Shown here: positions 1 to 5,185 of the stretch, one piece after another
How the letters are laid out: the number at the start of each line of letters is the position of its first letter
Numbering within the stretch: position 1 is the first letter of the stretch
NCBI GenBank assembly: GCA_003484865.1
Contig: DMZT01000010.1
Location: 1-5,185 of the forward strand
DNA length: 5,185 nt
Direction of reading: 5' to 3'
DNA from: Stenotrophomonas sp.
Lineage (GTDB): Bacteria; Pseudomonadota; Gammaproteobacteria; Xanthomonadales; Xanthomonadaceae
The notes under the pieces: generated by a model
What the model saw: only the letters and a program-made list of their open reading frames with translations
Told to the model about the DNA's origin: nothing
The model's database searches: none
Translations under genes and position numbers: made by a program

Positions 1-632
1 GGCCCGGGCATGGAGGAGGGCCTGAAGGTCCTGGCCGAAGTGAAGAAGCAGATAGGCGTGCCGGTGCTGACCGACGTGCACGAATACACCCCGATGGACG
101 AAGTGGCCTCGGTGGTGGACGTGCTGCAGACCCCGGCGTTCCTGGTCCGCCAGACCGATTTCATCACCAAGGTGTGCGCGACCGGCAAGCCGGTCAACAT
201 CAAGAAGGGTCAGTTCCTGTCCCCGTGGGACATGAAACCTGTCGTGGAGAAGGCCAAGGCTACAGGCAACCAGGACATCATGGTCTGCGAGCGCGGTGCC
301 AGCTTCGGCTACAACAACCTGGTCAGCGACATGCGCTCGCTGTCGGTGATGCGCGATACCGGGTGCCCGGTCGTGTTCGACGCCACCCATTCGGTGCAGC
401 TGCCGGGCGGGCAGGGCAACAGCTCCGGCGGCCAGCGCGAGTTCGTGCCGGTGCTGGCGCGTGCGGCGGTCGCTGTCGGTGTGTCGGGCCTGTTCGCCGA
501 GACCCACCCGGATCCGTCCAAGGCGCTGTCCGACGGCCCCAACGCGTGGCCGCTGGACCGCATGGAAGAACTGCTCGAAACCCTGATGGAACTCGACGCG
601 GTCACCAAGAAGCACGGGTTCTCGCGCTTCGC

Positions 633-636
<4 letters not shown>
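1..636 (+). CDS. kdsA: 3-deoxy-D-manno-octulosonate 8-phosphate synthase (KdsA), 5'-truncated by window edge
   Basis: Cytoplasmic enzyme that condenses phosphoenolpyruvate with arabinose 5-phosphate to give Kdo-8-phosphate, the precursor of the Kdo sugar of lipopolysaccharide. The frame is open from base 1; the first visible residues, [11 protein letters not shown], match the family's RGPG(L/M)EEG segment, so about 70 N-terminal residues lie outside the window and 211 are visible. The fold is a (beta/alpha)8 barrel. Recognisable blocks are TDVHE (visible residues 21-25), ARQTD-like [45 protein letters not shown] and SDGPNAWPL. His130, Glu167 and Asp178 of the visible chain align with E. coli His202, Glu239 and Asp250. 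The N-terminal Cys/Asn position that separates metal-dependent from metal-independent enzymes is outside the window. The Met codon at 10 is internal and not the start. The stop (634-636) overlaps the next gene as ATGA, suggesting translational coupling. The product call is very secure. Confidence 0.97.
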
Positions 637-2407
<1,771 letters not shown>

Positions 2408-2411
2408 TCCC

Positions 2412-2762
2412 ATGCGCGACTGGCGCTGGCTGCTGCTGGTGCTCGCGCTGCTGCTCGGATGGCTGCAGTACCGCTTCTGGTTTGGGCCGGGCAACTCGGG
2501 CGAAGTGATGATGCTTGAGGCCCAGGTCGAGAACCAGAAGCGGGACAACGCCGGCCTGCAGCAGCGCAATGATGCGCTTGCTGCCGAGGTCAAGGACCTC
2601 AAGGAAGGCGAGGCCGCCATCGAAGAACGCGCGCGCAGCGAGCTGGGCATGATCAAGCCCGGCGAGAAGTTCTACCGCGTGGTCGAAGACGCGCCGGTGC
2701 CGCCACCGCGCGCGCCGACGGCCGTCACCGATCCGGATGCGCCGCACCAGGATGTGCCCTGA
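2412..2762 (+). CDS. ftsB: Cell division protein FtsB
   Basis: Bitopic inner-membrane divisome protein. In E. coli it forms the FtsQ-FtsL-FtsB complex that links early and late division proteins and helps activate septal wall synthesis. The 116-residue protein has a short N-terminus, one membrane helix (about 4-20, leading into LQYRFWFG as in E. coli WLQYSLWFG), a periplasmic coiled coil (about 31-66, rich in Q, N, L and E), and the conserved [21 protein letters not shown] block (71-91). The tail (95-116) is proline-rich, slightly longer than in E. coli (103 residues) and probably disordered. It starts 4 nt after the eno stop. A GAAG at 2398-2401, inside eno, is the only Shine-Dalgarno candidate (10-nt spacing). 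Its stop overlaps the ispD start by 1 nt (TGATG). The eno-ftsB-ispD order is the usual gammaproteobacterial arrangement and supports the call. Confidence 0.95.
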   Translation: MRDWRWLLLVLALLLGWLQYRFWFGPGNSGEVMMLEAQVENQKRDNAGLQQRNDALAAEVKDLKEGEAAIEERARSELGMIKPGEKFYRVVEDAPVPPPRAPTAVTDPDAPHQDVP

Positions 2763-3457
2763 TGGCGGGCATCTGGGCGGTGGTTCCCGCTGCTGGCCGT
2801 GGCACCCGCTTCGGTGGGCCCACACCCAAGCAGTATCTGCTGGCCGGCGACCGCGTGTTGCTGGCCCATACCCTTGAGGCGCTGCTCTCGCACCCGGTCG
2901 TGGCCGGAGTGATGGTGGTGGTCGCCGAGAACGACGCCGACTGGCCGGGCTGGCAGTCACTGGCGGACAAACCCATTCTGACCTGCATCGGCGGTGCCAC
3001 CCGCGCCGGCTCGGTGCTGGCCGGCCTGCATGCGTTGCCCGATGACGTGCGCGCGGACGATTTCGTGCTGGTGCACGACGCCGCACGCCCGAACCTGGCC
3101 GCTGCCGATCTCGGTCGCCTGCTGGAAGTCGGCCGTGCCGACCCGGTCGGCGCGATCCTGGCCGCGCCCGTGCGCGACACGCTCAAGCGTGCCGGCGATG
3201 ACGGCGGTATCGATGCCACCGAGCCGCGCGAACGGCTGTGGCGTGCGCTGACCCCGCAGCTGTTCCGCCGCCACCAGTTGGCGCGCGCGCTGCAGGAGGC
3301 GGCTGACGCCGGCGTGGAGGTCACCGACGAGGCCATGGCCATGGAGCGCCAGGGGCTGCGCCCGCTGCTGGTGGAAGGCAGCGAAGACAACTTCAAGGTC
3401 ACCACCCCGGCTGATCTGTCCCGTTTCGAATTTGTGTTGTCGCGTCGCGAACCCTGA
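2762..3457 (+). CDS. ispD: 2-C-methyl-D-erythritol 4-phosphate cytidylyltransferase (IspD)
   Basis: Third step of the MEP isoprenoid pathway: couples methylerythritol 4-phosphate to CTP, giving CDP-methylerythritol and pyrophosphate. The protein is 231 residues, close to E. coli (236). Visible features: the nucleotide-binding loop PAAGRGTRF (9-17) with Arg16 and Lys23 (in PKQYL), the GGATRAGSV cytosine-recognition segment (77-85), LVHDAARP (103-110) with Asp106 and Arg109, APVRDTLKR (135-143), Arg156 with the [10 protein letters not shown] block (159-168), TDEA (188-191), and Lys212 in [10 protein letters not shown]. The catalytic Arg/Lys set known from E. coli is complete. The ATG overlaps the ftsB stop by 1 nt, and an AGGA (2749-2752) lies 9 nt upstream, so the start is well supported. 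ispF follows after 37 nt; the two are separate proteins, not the IspDF fusion found in some alpha- and epsilonproteobacteria. Confidence 0.98.
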   Translation: MAGIWAVVPAAGRGTRFGGPTPKQYLLAGDRVLLAHTLEALLSHPVVAGVMVVVAENDADWPGWQSLADKPILTCIGGATRAGSVLAGLHALPDDVRADDFVLVHDAARPNLAAADLGRLLEVGRADPVGAILAAPVRDTLKRAGDDGGIDATEPRERLWRALTPQLFRRHQLARALQEAADAGVEVTDEAMAMERQGLRPLLVEGSEDNFKVTTPADLSRFEFVLSRREP

Positions 3458-3483
3458 CGTCCGCACGCGCCACACCCAACCGC

Positions 3484-3497
3484 AGGTTCTTGCAATG
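3484..3497 (+). promoter_or_regulatory. ispF ribosome binding site and start codon
   Basis: AGG at 3484-3486 lies 8 nt before ATG 3495-3497. The reading frame is open upstream to 3432, inside ispD, but only this start has a suitably placed Shine-Dalgarno core and gives an N-terminus of normal IspF length. It therefore decides the ispF start. Confidence 0.6.
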
Positions 3498-3992
3498 ACC
3501 ACCCCCCAGTTTCCTCCCTTCCGCATCGGACAGGGCTACGACGTCCATGCCTTTGGCGAGGGCGATCACATCATGCTCGGCGGCATCCGCGTCGCGCACA
3601 GCTGCGGCGTGCTCGCGCACAGCGATGGCGATGTGATCCTGCACGCCCTGTGCGATGCCATGCTCGGTGCGCTGGCGCTGGGCGATATCGGCGTGCATTT
3701 CCCGCCGACCGACATGCGCTGGAAAGGCGCGGACAGCGCGCACCTGCTGGATCATTGCAACGGGCTGCTGCGCGAGCGCGGCTGGCAGGTCGGGAATACC
3801 GACATCACCGTGATCTGCGAGCGGCCCAAGGTCGGTCCGCACGCGCTGGCCATGCGTGAGCGCATCGCTGGCGTGCTCGGCATTGCATTGGACTGCGTGA
3901 GCGTGAAGGCCACCACGTCGGAGAAGCTGGGCTTCACCGGCCGCAGCGAGGGCATCGCCGCCCAGGCCAGCGTGCTGTTGGTGGCCCTGTGA
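3495..3992 (+). CDS. ispF: 2-C-methyl-D-erythritol 2,4-cyclodiphosphate synthase (IspF)
   Basis: Fifth step of the MEP pathway: cyclises CDP-methylerythritol 2-phosphate to methylerythritol 2,4-cyclodiphosphate with release of CMP. It works as a trimer with active sites at the subunit interfaces. The protein is 165 residues (E. coli 159), with a few extra N-terminal residues (MTTPQFPPF) before the canonical [11 protein letters not shown]. Metal ligands are Asp16, His18 and His50. The [14 protein letters not shown] signature spans 42-55, followed by GDIG (63-66) and FPPTD (69-73). The CDP-binding [12 protein letters not shown] block is at 139-150, with Thr140, Thr141 and Glu143. All expected ligands are present. 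It lies directly after ispD, consistent with the pathway, although the intervening step (IspE) is encoded elsewhere, as usual. Its stop overlaps the truD GTG start as GTGA, suggesting coupled translation. Confidence 0.98.
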   Translation: MTTPQFPPFRIGQGYDVHAFGEGDHIMLGGIRVAHSCGVLAHSDGDVILHALCDAMLGALALGDIGVHFPPTDMRWKGADSAHLLDHCNGLLRERGWQVGNTDITVICERPKVGPHALAMRERIAGVLGIALDCVSVKATTSEKLGFTGRSEGIAAQASVLLVAL

Positions 3993-5026
3993 TCCCGTTG
4001 CCGCTGGCGTTCGGTGCGCCGCTGCTCAGTGCGAAGATCCGCACCACGCCCGAGGATTTCCAGGTCGACGAACTGCCGGCGTTCGAGCCGAGCGGTGAGG
4101 GCGAGCACCTGCTGCTGACGATCCGCAAGCGCGGGGCGAACACCGTGCACGTGGCCAAGGTGCTGGCCAGGTGGGCTTGCCTGCCGGACATGGCGGTCAG
4201 CTACGCGGGCATGAAAGATCGGCACGCGGTCACCACGCAGCGCTTCAGCGTGCACCTGCCCAAGCGCGTGGCGCCGGATCCGGCGCTGCTGGCCTCGGAC
4301 GAGATCGAGGTGGTCGAGTCGACCTGGCACAACCGCAAGCTGCAGCGCGGTGCTCTGGCTGGCAACCGCTTCAAGCTGGTACTGCGCGATGTGCGCGGCG
4401 ATGCCGCGGCCATCGAAGAGCGCCTGTCCCATATCGCCTCGCGCGGCCTGCCGAACTGGTTCGGTGAGCAGCGCTTCGGCCGCGACGGCGGCAACGTGCC
4501 GGCTGCGCTGGCCATGTTCGGCGGCCGCCGCATGCGCCCGGACCAGCGCTCGCTGCTGCTCTCGGCCGCGCGCTCGGCACTGTTCAACCAGGTGCTGGCG
4601 GCGCGCGTGGAGCAGGGCAACTGGGACACGCCGCTGGACGGCGAGGTCTGGATGCTCGATGGCAGCCGCAGTGTCTTCGGCCCGGAGCCGTGGACGGATT
4701 TGCTGGCCGACCGCCTTGGCCGCTTCGACATCCACCCCAGCGGCCCGTTGTGGGGCGAAGGCGAGCTGCGCAGCAACGGCGCCGCCGCCGAACTGGAACT
4801 GGGCGCGGTCGCGGACGAGCAATCGCTCGCGCTGCGCGCCGGCCTGGAAGGCGCCCGCCTGAAGCAGGAGCGCCGTGCGCTGCGCCTGCGTCCGGCCATG
4901 CTGCAGCATCAGTGGCTGGCCGCAGATGTGCTGGAACTGAGCTTCGCGCTGCCGCCGGGCTGCTATGCCACCGCGGTGCTGCACGAGTTGGGCCCGGTGG
5001 AAGACGCCAGCCAGTCCGATACCTGA
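3989..5026 (+). CDS. truD: tRNA pseudouridine(13) synthase TruD
   Basis: Converts uridine 13 of certain tRNAs (tRNA-Glu in E. coli) to pseudouridine; cytoplasmic. The protein is 345 residues, near the E. coli length of 349. Features in order: [11 protein letters not shown] (19-29), the N-terminal family motif; the active-site motif [16 protein letters not shown] (71-86) with catalytic Asp77, equivalent to E. coli Asp80; [15 protein letters not shown] (114-128); [14 protein letters not shown] (156-169); then the TRUD insertion domain; and finally ERRALRLRP (294-302) and [14 protein letters not shown] (321-334), matching the family C-terminus. The start is GTG at 3989, within the ispF stop (4-nt overlap). 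It gives [18 protein letters not shown], a plausible full N-terminus, and a GGTGG lies just upstream. surE commonly follows truD in related genomes; here 159 nt of repeat-bearing non-coding sequence follow to the window end. Confidence 0.97.
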   Translation: MIPLPLAFGAPLLSAKIRTTPEDFQVDELPAFEPSGEGEHLLLTIRKRGANTVHVAKVLARWACLPDMAVSYAGMKDRHAVTTQRFSVHLPKRVAPDPALLASDEIEVVESTWHNRKLQRGALAGNRFKLVLRDVRGDAAAIEERLSHIASRGLPNWFGEQRFGRDGGNVPAALAMFGGRRMRPDQRSLLLSAARSALFNQVLAARVEQGNWDTPLDGEVWMLDGSRSVFGPEPWTDLLADRLGRFDIHPSGPLWGEGELRSNGAAAELELGAVADEQSLALRAGLEGARLKQERRALRLRPAMLQHQWLAADVLELSFALPPGCYATAVLHELGPVEDASQSDT

Positions 5027-5031
5027 GCCGC

Positions 5032-5057
5032 GTAGAGCCGACCGTTGGTCGGCTGCC
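5032..5057 (+). repeat. SMAG/REP palindromic element, copy 1
   Basis: A 26-nt unit headed by GTAG. It contains an 8-bp perfect stem (AGCCGACC 5036-5043 with GGTCGGCT 5047-5054) and a 3-nt GTT loop. It starts 5 nt after the truD stop. The GTAG head plus hairpin is the hallmark of SMAG elements, the REP family of Stenotrophomonas maltophilia, which are thought to be mobilised by RAYT (TnpA-REP) transposases. Copies 1 and 2 are identical in the same orientation. Confidence 0.9.
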
Positions 5058-5080
5058 TCCCGTCCGGCACCGGAAATTGT

Positions 5081-5106
5081 GTAGAGCCGACCGTTGGTCG
5101 GCTGCC
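5081..5106 (+). repeat. SMAG/REP palindromic element, copy 2
   Basis: Identical over 26 nt to copy 1 and in the same orientation, beginning exactly 49 nt after it. GTAG is at 5081-5084; the stem arms are 5085-5092 and 5096-5103, with loop 5093-5095. The 23-nt spacer from copy 1 is unrelated to the repeat and includes a small TCCGG-CA-CCGGA inverted repeat (5063-5074). Confidence 0.9.
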
Positions 5107-5129
5107 GTCAGCGGTGGGTATGCGCCAAG

Positions 5130-5155
5130 GGCAGCCGACCAACGGTCGGCTCTAC
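5130..5155 (-). repeat. SMAG/REP palindromic element, copy 3 (inverted)
   Basis: Exact reverse complement of copies 1 and 2 over 26 nt; the GTAG head reads on the minus strand as CTAC at 5152-5155 of the plus strand. It begins 49 nt after copy 2, separated by a different 23-nt spacer (5107-5129). With copy 2 it forms an inverted REP pair, GTAG ends outward. Confidence 0.9.
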
Positions 5156-5185
5156 CGGTTTCGGGCGTGCGGCCGAGGTGTTGGC

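Larger units (their letters stand above)
5081..5155. promoter_or_regulatory. Inverted REP doublet able to form a 26-bp hairpin downstream of truD
   Basis: Copies 2 and 3 are perfect inverted repeats of 26 nt around a 23-nt loop, so RNA reading through truD could form a very stable stem-loop, or each unit could fold on its own into an 8-bp hairpin. There is no T run after the stem (CCGGTTTCGGG follows), so it is not a canonical intrinsic terminator. REP doublets are known elsewhere to stabilise upstream mRNA against 3' exonucleases or to cause partial termination; which applies here is inference. Confidence 0.55.

Noticed and set aside
174..632. Upstream continuation of the membrane-protein frame through kdsA
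   Set aside because: It is the +2 shadow of kdsA, rich in R, G and Q, without hydrophobic segments; the real start is at the kdsA stop.
3432..3494. N-terminal extension of IspF from an ATG inside ispD
   Set aside because: It would overlap ispD and add 21 residues not found in the family; the ATG at 3495 has an AGG at good spacing.
3752..4984. 410-codon open frame on the minus strand across truD and ispF
   Set aside because: It lies opposite a full-length TruD with intact motifs; its composition is low-complexity (A, R, Q, H), typical of a shadow frame.
5032..5155. 26-nt repeats with 23-nt spacers, resembling a tiny CRISPR array
   Set aside because: The third copy is inverted and every unit is a GTAG-headed near-perfect palindrome, which fits REP/SMAG elements. 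There is no leader and only three units.

Overview
This window is a compact housekeeping operon region, all on the plus strand, from a GC-rich gammaproteobacterium of the Xanthomonas/Stenotrophomonas group. Two things point to Stenotrophomonas (S. maltophilia complex): the gene order kdsA-eno-ftsB-ispD-ispF-truD, and three copies of a GTAG-headed palindromic repeat of the SMAG type after truD. The genus call is an inference from gene order and repeat style; no database was searched.

Layout. Positions 1-636 hold the 3' three quarters of kdsA (Kdo-8-phosphate synthase, lipopolysaccharide core sugar). A 138-residue membrane protein of unknown function (633-1049) overlaps its stop by 4 nt. A near-consensus sigma70-type promoter (1022-1050) is embedded in the end of that gene. 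It is followed by a 71-nt gap with a run of nine T, and then by eno (enolase, 1121-2407). Next come ftsB (cell-division protein, 2412-2762), ispD (2762-3457) and ispF (3495-3992), the last two being enzymes of the MEP isoprenoid pathway. truD (tRNA pseudouridine-13 synthase, 3989-5026) starts with GTG inside the ispF stop. Positions 5027-5185 are intergenic and carry the three REP/SMAG copies; the last 30 bases (5156-5185) show nothing I can assign.

How the genes fit together. The tight packing (4-nt overlap, 4-nt gap, 1-nt overlap, 37-nt gap, 4-nt overlap) suggests a polycistronic message from the eno promoter through truD, with the repeat-derived hairpins at its 3' end. Functionally it mixes envelope sugar synthesis (kdsA), glycolysis and possible RNA-degradosome duty (eno), division (ftsB), undecaprenyl/quinone precursor supply (ispD, ispF) and tRNA modification (truD). 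This is a conserved neighbourhood in gammaproteobacteria.

I found no sign of a novel defence, mobile or biosynthetic system. The items most worth a second look are the evenly spaced repeat trio, the eno promoter with its T9 leader, and the unnamed membrane gene between kdsA and eno.
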